DNA of 64,000 nucleotides, from the NCBI GenBank assembly GCA_002482535.1, contig DLGE01000001.1, positions 1,070,536 to 1,134,535 on the forward strand, read 5' to 3'. The notes under the pieces are model-generated. The model was given only the letters and a program-made list of their open reading frames with translations, did not search any database and was not told the DNA's origin. Origin of the DNA: Peptococcaceae bacterium UBA7702. Lineage in GTDB: Bacteria > Bacillota > Dehalobacteriia > UBA7702. This document shows, piece by piece, positions 43,959-52,813 of this stretch (positions are counted from its first letter, which is position 1; each line of letters starts with the position of its first letter). Made by a program: the position numbers and the translations under genes.

Positions 43959-43981
43959 AACAGCCAAAAAGACAAAAAACA

Positions 43982-44020
43982 AAAAGAGAGCCGGGGCGCT
44001 GCGCGCCCCGGCTCTCTTTT
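43982..44020. terminator. Bidirectional terminator between the lipoprotein gene and serA
   Basis: A perfect 18-bp stem, AAAAGAGAGCCGGGGCGC with its complement around a three-base loop, with A- and T-runs at both ends. Confidence 0.95.
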
Positions 44021-44029
44021 ATCATCAGC

Positions 44030-45628
44030 TTATTCGTTATAGATTTTCACGTATTTTGCCATGAGGATGCCGTCGATATCGGTAAACTGCTTCACTTCGT
44101 CCTCGGCAAGTTCTTTGTCCACGGAAAGAATGATCATGGCGTTGCCCTTGTTATCCGGAGCGCACTGCATGGAACCGATATTCAGATCGAGGCTGCCGGC
44201 AACGGCGCCGACTTCGCCGATACGGCCCGGTTTATCTTCATTGACGATGAAGAGCATGTTTTTGGTGGGCTTGATATCAAAGAAATAATGATCGATGCGG
44301 TTGATGCGGATCTCGTTTTCACCGGTGACCATACCGGCAAAGGTATGAGAACCTTGGTGGCCGTTGATCTTGACCTTGAGCAGATTATTGAAGCGGATTT
44401 CCCCTTCGTTTTCCACGGTGGCGATGGCAATGCCCTCTTCTTCGGCGATGACGCCGGCGTTGACGTAGTTGACCCTGCCGGACATGACCGGTTCAAAAAT
44501 ACCCTTCAACACCGCCAGGGTGATGGTTTTTTTATCAAAATTGGCGGCCTCGCCGCTGAAGGTGATCTGCATGGATTCGATGGGATCTTGAAAGATGCCG
44601 TAATAAAGATTGCCCAAACGTTCCCCTAATTTCAGATAGTCAAAAAGACCTTCCATTTCAGTGGCGCCCAAACTCGGCAGATTCACGGCGTTGGGAACCA
44701 TCTTACCGTCTAAAACGTCAATGACTTCCTGGGCAACGGCGATGCCGACGTTCAGTTGGGCTTCATAAGTATCGGCGCCCAGGTGGGGCGTGAAGATTAC
44801 TTTATCGCTATTTAACAGCGGCGATGTCAAATTGGGTTCGTCTTTTAACACGTCGATGGCGGCGGCGGCGACTTTACCCGATTCCAGCCCTTCATAGAGC
44901 GCGTCTTCATCGATGAGGCCGCCTCTGGCGCAGTTGACGACACGCAGGCCGTCTTTGGCCGCGGCAAATTCTTCTTTGCCCACCAAACCCATGGTTTCCC
45001 AGGTTTTCGGCGTATGAATGGTCAAGAAATCAACCTCTTTCATGAGGTCCATCAAGGTATCCTTCTTCTCCGCGCCAAAGCGCTCAAAGCGTTCATCGGC
45101 AATATAAGGATCGTAGGCGATCACCCGCATACCGAAAGCTTTCATACGCACACAGACTTTGGAACCGATGCGCCCCAAACCAACGATACCCAAGGTCTTG
45201 CCGAAAAGTTCCGCTCCCTTGAATTTTGTCCGGTCCCATTCTCTTCTGTGTATCATCGCGTCGGCCTGGGGAATTCTGCGGTTGGACGCGAGCATCAGAG
45301 CAATGGTATGCTCCGCGGTGGTTACGGTATTGGCGTCGGGGGTGTTTGCCACGATGATCCCTCTTTTAGAGGCGCCGTTCATATCTATATTATCCACCCC
45401 GTTACCGGCACGGCCGACAACTTTGAGGTTGGTAGCATATTCATATAATTCTTCGTCCACTTTGGTTGCGCTGCGGACGATCAGGGCATCATATTCGCCG
45501 ATGATCGAGAGGAGTTCTTCCCGAGAAATTTTGGGACTAAAGTTTACCTGAAGTCCTACCTCCTCCAAGGCGGTAATACCTTCATCGGCAATTCTTTCCG
45601 CAACCAATACTTTCATTCCTTTTGCCAT
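44030..45628 (-). CDS. serA: D-3-phosphoglycerate dehydrogenase
   Basis: A 532-residue long-form SerA that oxidises 3-phosphoglycerate in the first step of serine synthesis. The N-terminal substrate and NAD domains carry GLGRIGSKV, the catalytic RG in VNCARGGLIDEDALYE and the HLGADTYEAQ segment. Residues about 320-450 form the ASB domain, and the C-terminus is an ACT domain (EDKPGRIGEVGAVAGSL) for serine feedback. GGAGGT lies seven bases before ATG 45628. A good promoter precedes it. Confidence 0.97.
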   Translation of the reverse strand: MAKGMKVLVAERIADEGITALEEVGLQVNFSPKISREELLSIIGEYDALIVRSATKVDEELYEYATNLKVVGRAGNGVDNIDMNGASKRGIIVANTPDANTVTTAEHTIALMLASNRRIPQADAMIHRREWDRTKFKGAELFGKTLGIVGLGRIGSKVCVRMKAFGMRVIAYDPYIADERFERFGAEKKDTLMDLMKEVDFLTIHTPKTWETMGLVGKEEFAAAKDGLRVVNCARGGLIDEDALYEGLESGKVAAAAIDVLKDEPNLTSPLLNSDKVIFTPHLGADTYEAQLNVGIAVAQEVIDVLDGKMVPNAVNLPSLGATEMEGLFDYLKLGERLGNLYYGIFQDPIESMQITFSGEAANFDKKTITLAVLKGIFEPVMSGRVNYVNAGVIAEEEGIAIATVENEGEIRFNNLLKVKINGHQGSHTFAGMVTGENEIRINRIDHYFFDIKPTKNMLFIVNEDKPGRIGEVGAVAGSLDLNIGSMQCAPDNKGNAMIILSVDKELAEDEVKQFTDIDGILMAKYVKIYNE

Positions 45629-45678
45629 ACATCGGACCTCCATTCAAGTGAATTCGATTTTTCGATACGTTAAACTAT

Positions 45679-45707
45679 ATTATAATCCAACTTTATACAA
45701 AACGCAA
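45679..45707 (-). promoter_or_regulatory. Promoter of serA
   Basis: TTGCGT (45702-45707) and TATAAT (45679-45684) on the minus strand are 17 bases apart. Confidence 0.75.
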
Positions 45708-45775
45708 CTAATATTTTCATATTTATATGATACTTTAGACCTTGAAAATTCCCTGCCAAACAGGAAAAAGCCAGG

Positions 45776-46942
45776 CTAAAAGCGTTTGGCATAGCTTTCC
45801 AAATAAAAGCGCCGCATCTTTTGGCATTCCTCGGAGGGAATCGCCTGTATGGGGTTTTCAGGGAAGAGCTGTCCGATCAGCCAAGCGCGGGCGTTCTTTT
45901 CCGCCACCAGGGCCAAAGCCTCGGCGTCGTATAGATTATTGCCGCAGCCAAGCGCGCCGCTTCTCAGCAAAAGGACGCCGTGATGGGAACCGAGTTTCCG
46001 GACAATGCTGTCCCGATTGAGAGGTGCGCATTCCATGGTCACGCCGTTGATCTGGGCAAAATCGTCAAGATACGTTGCCAAGGAGCGATTCAGCGCCGAA
46101 TAAGCCAGTAACGATGGCGTAAAACTGTGATGGATGGCGCCGATGTCCGGCCGGGCTTGATAAATCCCCTGATGAATCTGTTGCTCCGGGGTCAAAGAGC
46201 CGTCCTCCATGCTTAAGGTGAGGCGCTCTCCCCGGTCCGCCTGATGAAAAATGATCGAATCCCCCTGCCGCTCACTGCGAAAGAGTGGCCGTACCAACTG
46301 GGGTAGGTCGGTGCCGAGATCCTTTAACAGCACCTGGTAGATGGAGTCCTCCGCGGCAATGGGCCGGCCGAGGTGCCGTTCAAAGGCCTTGCGCACCCGG
46401 TAGGTAGAGAACATCTCCAAACTGACAGCCACCCGCAGAGCGTCTTCCGCCGAGGGTGCCAGGCAAAGCGCACCGTGGTGTGCCATGAGCAAGGCGCGGC
46501 TTTTACCTTTGGTCATAAGCTCGGCAATATTATTCTCCAATGTTTCACTGCCGGGAAAGCCGTAGGCGGCACAGTATACCGTATCGCCGAAGACGCTGTT
46601 GCCGTCAACATCGATATCCGTGGCCAAAGCGCTCATCACCGATGCTTCCGGCTGGTGGGTATGGATGATAAAATTCACGTCCTGCCGCAAATGGTAGCCC
46701 TTTTGATGCACGCCTTTTTCCGTGGAAGGACGCACATCACCCCAGGCATTACCATCGTTGATATTGATGATCACAATCTCCTCGGGTTTTAAATTTTCAT
46801 ACGCTCTGCCACTGGGGGTGATCACAAAATGACTATCGTTGAGGCGGCAGCTGACATTCCCCCAAGTACGGGCCACAAGGCCTGTTTGGAGCAAACGCTT
46901 GCCCATATCAATCACTTGGGTTCTCGCTTCCAAAAGTTGCAT
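45776..46942 (-). CDS. Tandem class II aldolase/adducin-domain protein
   Basis: A 388-residue protein made of two class II aldolase-like domains. The first (1-205) has GNVSCR, the metal-binding IIHTHQPEA, and LMAHHGALCL. The second (about 215-380) repeats the plan but with IHHSFTPSLLAYSAL and GSHHGVLLL, so part of the metal site is lost. Single-domain relatives split sugar phosphates such as fuculose- or ribulose-phosphate. Substrate unknown. The flavoprotein gene ends four bases before it on the same strand, so it may belong to that cluster. Confidence 0.8.
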   Translation of the reverse strand: MQLLEARTQVIDMGKRLLQTGLVARTWGNVSCRLNDSHFVITPSGRAYENLKPEEIVIININDGNAWGDVRPSTEKGVHQKGYHLRQDVNFIIHTHQPEASVMSALATDIDVDGNSVFGDTVYCAAYGFPGSETLENNIAELMTKGKSRALLMAHHGALCLAPSAEDALRVAVSLEMFSTYRVRKAFERHLGRPIAAEDSIYQVLLKDLGTDLPQLVRPLFRSERQGDSIIFHQADRGERLTLSMEDGSLTPEQQIHQGIYQARPDIGAIHHSFTPSLLAYSALNRSLATYLDDFAQINGVTMECAPLNRDSIVRKLGSHHGVLLLRSGALGCGNNLYDAEALALVAEKNARAWLIGQLFPENPIQAIPSEECQKMRRFYLESYAKRF

Positions 46943-46945
46943 TTT

Positions 46946-48214
46946 TTAATTTCCTTTCAAGCAATAGGACGACATCGCCATTCCGGCCTGATAACCGCAA
47001 GACAGCGCGGCCTGTATGTGAAAGCCGCCGGTATAGCCGTCAATATCAAGGACTTCTCCGGCGAAAAAAAGCCCTTCCTTTTTTTTGGACATCATGGTCT
47101 TAGGATCGATCTCTTTGACGCTGACACCGCCACCGGTGACAATGGCCTCGGAAAGCTGACGACAGCGGGTCACTGTAAAGGGAAACGCTTTCAGCAGGCG
47201 TAGGATTGTTTTACGATCCTCCTTCGTCAACTGATGTCCCGCTTTTATCGGCTCAATACCGCTTCTCTGCACAAAAACAGGAATCATTTTCCGGGGCAGC
47301 AGTTCTTCTAAGATGTGGATATAGGAACGCTTTGAGAAGCTTTCAAAATCCCTCAAAAGCCGATCGTTCAGTTGCTTTTCATCCAAGGCCGGTTTTAAAT
47401 CGAGGAACAGCGTCAGCGGCGTCTCCGGATTTTTCGTAAAATGCAGCGAGGCGGCTCTGCTTGCCGATAAAATCACCGGGCCGGAAAGACCGTCTGCGGT
47501 AAAAACAAGCTCGCCGAAACGGTGGTCGAGGACACCGCCGCCGTCTTTCAAGGTGACGGCGACATTGTGCAAGCTCAGACCTTCCAGTTGTTTTACATCG
47601 GCTTCCGCCACAGTCAAGGGTACCAGAGAAGGAAACAACGGCGTTACGCTGTGACCGGCAGCGGCAGCAAAACGGTAACCATCGCCGGTGGATCCCGTCA
47701 ACGGGTAGGAGCGGCCGCCGGTGGCCACAAGAACGGCATCAGCGGGTCTGAAAACACCCTTCACCTGCACGCCTTTTACCGACTCTGTCCCCATGACGAT
47801 TTCCTCGGCTTCGCCTAAGAATTCCACTTTGGCGCCGGCTTTTCGGAGCTGACGCTCAAGACCGGTAACAATATCGGCGGAACAGTCCGATACCGGGAAA
47901 ACCCGATCTCCCCGTTCGGTTTTTAAGGGTACGCCGCAATCTTCAAACCAGCGGATCACCGCGGCGGCGGGAAAATTCCGATAGGCGCTGTATAAGAATT
48001 TACCGTTACCGGGCATGTTGGCCAAAAAGGCGGCCATGTCCGAATCATTCGTCACGTTACAGCGGCCTTTTCCCGCAATCAGCATCTTCTTGCCGAGCCT
48101 GGTATTCTTTTCCAATAAAACGACGGGAACGCCGTTTTTGGCAATCATATAAGCGGCCATCATCCCGGCAGGGCCCCCGCCGATGACGATGGCATTTTTT
48201 TTCTTCTCCAACAT
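46946..48214 (-). CDS. FAD-dependent oxidoreductase, HI0933/YhiN family
   Basis: A 422-residue flavoprotein. The N-terminal dinucleotide fold is IVIGGGPAGMMAAYM, the second motif is GKGRCNVTNDSD, and the C-terminal GEVLDIDGYTGGFHIQAAL closes the FAD site. This is the BaiN/HI0933 family; characterised members reduce steroid-like substrates, but most are of unknown function. The gene lies between the aldolase-type and FAH-type genes with gaps of zero to three bases, which suggests one operon. Confidence 0.9.
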   Translation of the reverse strand: MLEKKKNAIVIGGGPAGMMAAYMIAKNGVPVVLLEKNTRLGKKMLIAGKGRCNVTNDSDMAAFLANMPGNGKFLYSAYRNFPAAAVIRWFEDCGVPLKTERGDRVFPVSDCSADIVTGLERQLRKAGAKVEFLGEAEEIVMGTESVKGVQVKGVFRPADAVLVATGGRSYPLTGSTGDGYRFAAAAGHSVTPLFPSLVPLTVAEADVKQLEGLSLHNVAVTLKDGGGVLDHRFGELVFTADGLSGPVILSASRAASLHFTKNPETPLTLFLDLKPALDEKQLNDRLLRDFESFSKRSYIHILEELLPRKMIPVFVQRSGIEPIKAGHQLTKEDRKTILRLLKAFPFTVTRCRQLSEAIVTGGGVSVKEIDPKTMMSKKKEGLFFAGEVLDIDGYTGGFHIQAALSCGYQAGMAMSSYCLKGN

Positions 48215-48979
48215 TTATTCCTCTCTGACCACATCATTTTCCAAATCGCCGATGCCTTCCACGGCAACGCGGACCGTATCTCCGGGGAAAAGCGGACCGA
48301 CGCCGCTGGGCGTTCCCGTCAGGATCAGATCACCGGGGTAGAGGGTCATGACTTTACTGAGATAACTGACCATGGCGGGAATGGAAAAAATCATTTCCGC
48401 CGTATTGGACTGTTGTTTCACCTCGCCGTTCACGGTCAGTGTGATGGACAGGTGGGAAGGGTCGAGGTTCGTCTGCACCCAGGGACCTACGGGCAAAAAC
48501 GTATCAAAGGATTTGGAAATTGTCCATTGGCCGTGTTTTGGTTGCAGGTTACGGGCGGTTACGTCATTGGCCACGGTATAACCTAAGATATACTTTGCCG
48601 CTTCCTTTTCGGTGATATAGCGGGCTGTTTTGCCGATCACCACCGCCAGCTCCCCTTCGTAATCCATTTGGGTCACCAGCTCTTTGGGATAAATGATATG
48701 CTTTTTGGTACCGGTCACCGCCGAAGAAGGTTTCATAAAAAAAACCGGGGTTTCCGGCACGGGAATATGCAGTTCCTCAGCATGATCTCTGTAATTGAGA
48801 CCGAGGCAGATCGCTTTCGAGGGCAGCACCGGACAAAGCAGGGTCACTTCCTCCAAAGGATAGCCGATCCCTTCCCGAATCGGCTTATCGAAAATGGTAC
48901 CCGCCAAAGGATAAACTCTGCCGTGATCCACCATGCCGTAGTGAGGCTCTGTGTTATGAATAAAGCGCGTCAATTTCAT
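48215..48979 (-). CDS. Fumarylacetoacetate-hydrolase-family protein
   Basis: A 254-residue FAH-family enzyme. The metal-binding and catalytic regions are readable: GLNYRDHAEEL, MDYEGELAVVIGK and the LILTGTPSGVGP motif. The family hydrolyses or decarboxylates 2-oxo-carboxylates, for example oxaloacetate or acylpyruvates. It overlaps the upstream RluB-type gene by four bases and abuts the flavoprotein gene. The precise substrate cannot be told; acylpyruvase or oxaloacetate decarboxylase activity is likely for this size. Confidence 0.9.
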   Translation of the reverse strand: MKLTRFIHNTEPHYGMVDHGRVYPLAGTIFDKPIREGIGYPLEEVTLLCPVLPSKAICLGLNYRDHAEELHIPVPETPVFFMKPSSAVTGTKKHIIYPKELVTQMDYEGELAVVIGKTARYITEKEAAKYILGYTVANDVTARNLQPKHGQWTISKSFDTFLPVGPWVQTNLDPSHLSITLTVNGEVKQQSNTAEMIFSIPAMVSYLSKVMTLYPGDLILTGTPSGVGPLFPGDTVRVAVEGIGDLENDVVREE

Positions 48980-49785
48980 CGTGACACCCTCTTTCCGTAA
49001 AACGGATATTTATTTCCCCGAGGCCGTGCTTTGGGGACGACAATGACTTTTTCTTTGGGGGGCGCTTCTTTGACATCACCGAGCAAACGGCGGATTTCCT
49101 CTTTTTTCAAAAAGCGCCATTCCCCCTCTTTCAAACCTTTACAGCTCAAAAAATCGATGTTTGTTCTGGTCAACGATAGGACCGGGTGTTTGATTTCTTT
49201 GAACATCCGGCGGATCTGCCGTTTTTTGCCCTCGTGAATGATGACTTCCCAGACAGTGTCACGGCCTTTTTTCGCCAACAGACGGATCTTCGCCGGGGCA
49301 AAGGTTTCCTCTTCCAGGACAAGGCCTTTTCTGAGCAAGTTCAACTGCTCTTCGCTGGGCGTGCCCTGTACTTCGGCACGATATATTTTATTGATTTCTT
49401 TGGCGGGATGAATGATCTTATTGGTGAAGCTGCCGTCGTTGGTCAGCAGCAGCAGGCCGGAAGTATCCAGATCAAGCCTGCCCACAGGATATATGCGCAC
49501 ATGCCAATCGGGGAGCAAGTCCAATACCGTCGGTCTGCCATGGGTATCATTGACGGTACAGACGTAGCCCTTGGGTTTGTTGAGCAAAACGTATATTTTG
49601 CGTTCTTTCCGCTGCACCAATTGACCGTCCACAGCAATTTTATCTTTGCCGAGATCCGCTTTGGTACCGGGTTCCTGCACGACTTTACCGTTGAGACTGA
49701 CACGGCCCGCGGCAATCATTTCTTCCGCTTTGCGCCGGGACGCGATCCCCGCCGCCGCCAATAATTTTTGCAATCGTTCTTCCAT
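48976..49785 (-). CDS. rRNA pseudouridine synthase, RluB/RsuA family
   Basis: About 269 residues. An S4 RNA-binding domain is first (RLQKLLAAAGIASRRKAEEM), followed by the catalytic domain with the GRLDLDTSGLLLLTNDG motif, whose first Asp is the nucleophile. The C-terminus is basic. RluB-type enzymes modify U2605 of 23S rRNA. GGAGG lies five bases before ATG 49785. In Clostridia rluB often follows spmA-spmB, as here. Confidence 0.95.
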   Translation of the reverse strand: MEERLQKLLAAAGIASRRKAEEMIAAGRVSLNGKVVQEPGTKADLGKDKIAVDGQLVQRKERKIYVLLNKPKGYVCTVNDTHGRPTVLDLLPDWHVRIYPVGRLDLDTSGLLLLTNDGSFTNKIIHPAKEINKIYRAEVQGTPSEEQLNLLRKGLVLEEETFAPAKIRLLAKKGRDTVWEVIIHEGKKRQIRRMFKEIKHPVLSLTRTNIDFLSCKGLKEGEWRFLKKEEIRRLLGDVKEAPPKEKVIVVPKARPRGNKYPFYGKRVSR

Positions 49786-49844
49786 AATTTCCTCCATCTA
49801 TTATTATAGGGGGAATGGATAAAATATACAAGTCTATTTTACCG

Positions 49845-50375
49845 CTAAAAAAACGCTTTTGTGAGGTAAAACGCCGTTAAAAACGCCACGGCGTCGCCGA
49901 TTAAGCCCACCCAAAGGGCGTAGCGAAACTTTTTGACGCCCACGGCGCCGAAATAGACGGTCAGCACATAAAATGTCGTTTCTGTGCTGCCCTGCATAAT
50001 GGAAGCAAGACGGCCCACAAAGGAATCGGGGCCGTGCTCACTGATGATGCTGGCGGTGAGGCCCAGGGAGCCGCTACCGGAGAGGGGCCGCATCAAAGCC
50101 AACGGCACCACGTCGCCGGGAATCCCCAGTTTAACACAGAGGGGCGACAGCAGCTTTTGCAGCAAGTCCATGCCGCCACCATTGGTAAAGATGGCGATGG
50201 CGGAGAGCATGGCGATGAGAAAAGGCAGCAGATTCCAGGTGAGCAGCAGCCCTTCCTTGGCCCCTTCGATGAATTCGTCATAGACGGAAATACCTTTATA
50301 ATACGCGAAAAGCGGAACAAACAGGAGGATGCAGGGAATGATCCAATCCGAAAAGGACACGAGGTGGGCAATCAC
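49845..50375 (-). CDS. spmB: Spore maturation protein B
   Basis: A 176-residue membrane protein with the nucleoside-recognition/gate domain: PLFAYYKGISVYDEFIEGAKEG, then MRPLSGSGSLG and QGSTETTFYVLTVYFGAVG. SpmA and SpmB together are needed for full dehydration of the spore core. It overlaps spmA by four bases and precedes the RluB-type gene. This supports the spore-forming identity of the organism. Confidence 0.96.
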   Translation of the reverse strand: MIAHLVSFSDWIIPCILLFVPLFAYYKGISVYDEFIEGAKEGLLLTWNLLPFLIAMLSAIAIFTNGGGMDLLQKLLSPLCVKLGIPGDVVPLALMRPLSGSGSLGLTASIISEHGPDSFVGRLASIMQGSTETTFYVLTVYFGAVGVKKFRYALWVGLIGDAVAFLTAFYLTKAFF

Positions 50376-50956
50376 CGTTTATTCCTCTTCCGCGCAAAAA
50401 GAGACGCGGCAATGAGGGCCGCGCAGAGACCGGCGAGAGAGGCAAGAAACGACGGCACAATGATTTCCGCGGGATTCAACGACCCCGCTTCGGAGCGAAA
50501 TCCCAAAATCATGCCGGGCACAAAGCTGACGGCAGACGTATTCAAAGCCAAAAAGACGATCATCTCCTTGGAGGCCACGCCCTTTTCCTCGCTGGTGGCG
50601 GCCAGTTCTTTCATGGCCTGAATACCAAAGGGCGTCGCCGCGTTGCCGAGCCCCAACAAATTGGCGGAAATATTCATTACCATCGGCGCCCAGGCTTTAT
50701 GCCCTTTTCCCAAGGAGGGAAAAAGCGGCCGGATGACAGGATAAACCATGCGGGACACCCGGTCAAGAAGCCCCGATTTTTCTGCCAAGCGCATGATGCC
50801 ACACCAGATCGAAAGGAACGCCGCCAAACCGATGATCACTTCAATGGCAGAGGTCGCGCCCTCCACAACCGAAGGAAAAACGACAGCGGTATCGCCGGTC
50901 ACCACCGCCGCTAAGATCCCGCCGCAAAGCAGGAACAACCAGATCGGATTGATCAT
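50372..50956 (-). CDS. spmA: Spore maturation protein A
   Basis: A 194-residue membrane protein of the same gate family as SpmB. Characteristic stretches are IIGLAAFLSIWCGIMRLAEKSG and NISANLLGLGNAATPFGIQA. GAGGTG lies six bases before ATG 50956. It is the first gene of spmA-spmB and is divergent from the 45-residue Cys/Gly-rich gene. Confidence 0.96.
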   Translation of the reverse strand: MINPIWLFLLCGGILAAVVTGDTAVVFPSVVEGATSAIEVIIGLAAFLSIWCGIMRLAEKSGLLDRVSRMVYPVIRPLFPSLGKGHKAWAPMVMNISANLLGLGNAATPFGIQAMKELAATSEEKGVASKEMIVFLALNTSAVSFVPGMILGFRSEAGSLNPAEIIVPSFLASLAGLCAALIAASLFARKRNKR

Positions 50957-51006
50957 AAAAAACACCTCGTTTCATTGTACGAAGTGCGCTTTTGAAATAT
51001 GTCCGC

Positions 51007-51034
51007 ACCAATAAGGAAAGGCCCTCATAAAATA
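51007..51034 (+). promoter_or_regulatory. SigmaK-like promoter candidate
   Basis: AC (51007-51008), 17 bases, then CATAAAATA (51026-51034), which fits the sigmaK pattern AC-N16/17-CATANNNTA. It lies 31 bases before the Cys-rich ORF. The pattern is short, so chance matches are common. Confidence 0.4.
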
Positions 51035-51065
51035 AAGAAAGACGAGATTGAAATGAGGTGAAACC

Positions 51066-51203
51066 ATGTTTCCTTTCTTTTTCTGGCCCTTCTGGGGACC
51101 GTGTTTTTGTAGATGGGGCTGCGGCTGCGGTTGTGGCTGCGGTTGCCGTAGTGTCTGTTGTTGCGGTGGCGGCTGTGGATGCGGACGATGCGGATGCTGT
51201 TAA
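51066..51203 (+). CDS. 45-residue Cys/Gly-rich small protein
   Basis: A small ORF with 15 cysteines and about 12 glycines in 45 residues. It starts with the aromatic MFPFFFWPFWGP and continues with alternating Gly-Cys pairs, a CCC cluster and a final CGCC. GAGGTG five bases before the ATG is a strong ribosome binding site, and the gene ends in a transcription unit closed by a terminator. It is divergent from spmA and carries a sigmaK-like promoter, so a spore-coat or metal-binding role is a reasonable guess. A ribosomal-peptide precursor is less likely because no modification gene is near. Confidence 0.65.
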   Translation: MFPFFFWPFWGPCFCRWGCGCGCGCGCRSVCCCGGGCGCGRCGCC

Positions 51204-51302
51204 CAAAAAAGAGATCGGCGCATAGAATAAAGTACCGGCGAAAGCCGGCGAGGATCAATCTTTCCGCAATGGGGCGTTCCTTGCTCTTGCGCGAAAAAAT
51301 AC

Positions 51303-51335
51303 GGGGCATCCCCATGGGATGCCCCGGGTTTTATT
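51303..51335. terminator. Terminator between the Cys-rich ORF and the XRE/S24 gene
   Basis: GGGGCATCCC, CAT and GGGATGCCCC form a perfect 10-bp stem followed by GGGTTTTATTT. A GAAA-capped CCGGC/GCCGG hairpin lies upstream at about 51235-51248. Confidence 0.82.
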
Positions 51336-51374
51336 TGGTTGTTCCCCGCCTCAGCGACGATGATCCCCAAAAGG

Positions 51375-52025
51375 TTACATGGTGACAAAAGCGCGGACCG
51401 CGGTACCGTAAATTTTAATATCCGCGGTATTCACTTCCGTCATGGGATATTTACCAAGATCGTTTCCATAATAGTAGTATTTTTTGCCTTGCCGGGTCAA
51501 ATGACGGAGCATGGTTTCTTCCCCGTTCAGCAAAAACAGAGCGATCTCCCCTTCCGTGGGTTTTTTCGCCATATCGATCAAAACCTTATCACCGCAGTTG
51601 ACTTTGGGCGCAAAAGCATCGTCGTTGACGACAAAAAAGATAAAATCGCCGCTGCCGAAAGCATCGGCGTAATAATATTCCTTTTTCAATGAATCGTCCT
51701 GCTTGATTTCTTTCTTCGTGCCGCGAAGCGCTTCCACCACGGGAATACTAATCACTTGGCTGGTGGTGGGCACTGCCATGGGATCGGCGGCCTTTAAAAA
51801 CGCCGACTCCGTGTAACCGGCGGCATCCATCAATTCCGCAAAAGATACGCCGTCGGCAGCGGCGGCGATTTTTTTTAATGTTTCCACGGTGGCCAATTGC
51901 CCTTTCCTGATTCGGGAAAGATTACCCGCACTCAACGATGCCTCTTTCGCAAAATGTGTGACGCCTCTTTCCCCAATCGCGCGGTTGATCAATTTCACAT
52001 AGACTTCTTTCTGAAATGTATCCAT
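51375..52025 (-). CDS. XRE-family repressor with a degenerate S24/LexA-like C-terminal domain
   Basis: A 216-residue regulator. Residues about 15-70 are a helix-turn-helix (VTHFAKEASLSAGNLSRIRKG). The C-terminal domain has the S24 fold, with GDFIFFVVNDDAFAPKVNCG where active repressors carry GDSM; the nucleophilic Ser is replaced, and the later Lys position reads ETMLRHL. It should therefore bind DNA but not cleave itself, unlike LexA or CI. It is convergent with the Cys-rich ORF and divergent from the nitroreductase. Target genes are unknown. Confidence 0.85.
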   Translation of the reverse strand: MDTFQKEVYVKLINRAIGERGVTHFAKEASLSAGNLSRIRKGQLATVETLKKIAAAADGVSFAELMDAAGYTESAFLKAADPMAVPTTSQVISIPVVEALRGTKKEIKQDDSLKKEYYYADAFGSGDFIFFVVNDDAFAPKVNCGDKVLIDMAKKPTEGEIALFLLNGEETMLRHLTRQGKKYYYYGNDLGKYPMTEVNTADIKIYGTAVRAFVTM

Positions 52026-52192
52026 CTCTGCTCCTCTGTTAATTTACACCTTCCTTATAAAATATTATATCTCAAGTAACGTCAATTTTCAACCTTCTTT
52101 GCGGCAGTGATAGGAAAAGTAATTTGGCAATTTTCTTTTTTAATGCTATAATCAGGACAAGATTTATGACTTTAAGGAAAGGAAAAGGACAG

Positions 52193-52750
52193 ATGAACGA
52201 AATTATTCTGAATATGCTCACGAGAAGAAGCTGCCGCAATTTTTCCCCGCAGCCCATTGATGAAAAAGAATTGGCTCAAATCATCACCGCGGCAAAATTT
52301 GCACCCACTGCCATGAACACCCAGTCTTATTATTTTACCGTGGTACGGGAGAGCGGCGTCATCGCCGAAATTTCCGCGGTCAATCGTAAATTGCTGCCAA
52401 CAGACTACATCAAGCGGGTGGAAACACGGATGGGCGGCAAACCCTTCTGTAATTTCTATCATGCCCCAACCGTGATCTTTATCAGCAGCGAAGACGTACC
52501 CTTCGGTATGGCCGACGCCGCCAACGCCGCAGAAAACATCTGTTTGGCCGCCCACAGTTTCAACCTCGGTTCCTGTTATATCGCCTCCTTCCTGCCGGCC
52601 TTTGACAGCGAAGAAGGGCCCCGTTTACGATCCCTGCTGCGACTGCCCGCCGACAAAATTCCCCGCTTTGCCGTTGCTTTGGGCTACCCGGAAGGAGCAA
52701 CCCAGGAAGCGCCGGAGCATAAAGAAGATAACGTGTCTTTCATCGGTTGA
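52193..52750 (+). CDS. Nitroreductase-family flavoprotein
   Basis: About 185 residues with the FMN-binding nitroreductase fold. The N-terminal RRSCRNFSPQPIDEKEL and AAKFAPTAMNTQSYYFTVV bind FMN phosphate and ring, and the NAAENICLAAHSFNLGSCYIA block and the final ALGYPEG segment are typical. These enzymes use NAD(P)H to reduce flavins, quinones or nitro groups. I choose ATG 52193, where the conserved region begins and a purine-rich AAGGA precedes. Confidence 0.9.
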   Translation: MNEIILNMLTRRSCRNFSPQPIDEKELAQIITAAKFAPTAMNTQSYYFTVVRESGVIAEISAVNRKLLPTDYIKRVETRMGGKPFCNFYHAPTVIFISSEDVPFGMADAANAAENICLAAHSFNLGSCYIASFLPAFDSEEGPRLRSLLRLPADKIPRFAVALGYPEGATQEAPEHKEDNVSFIG

Positions 52751-52813
52751 TAAGCACAAAATAAGTTGGCCCCGTATAAAATAAAAGGAGAAGGCTATTT
52801 CGCGGAGACGCTT

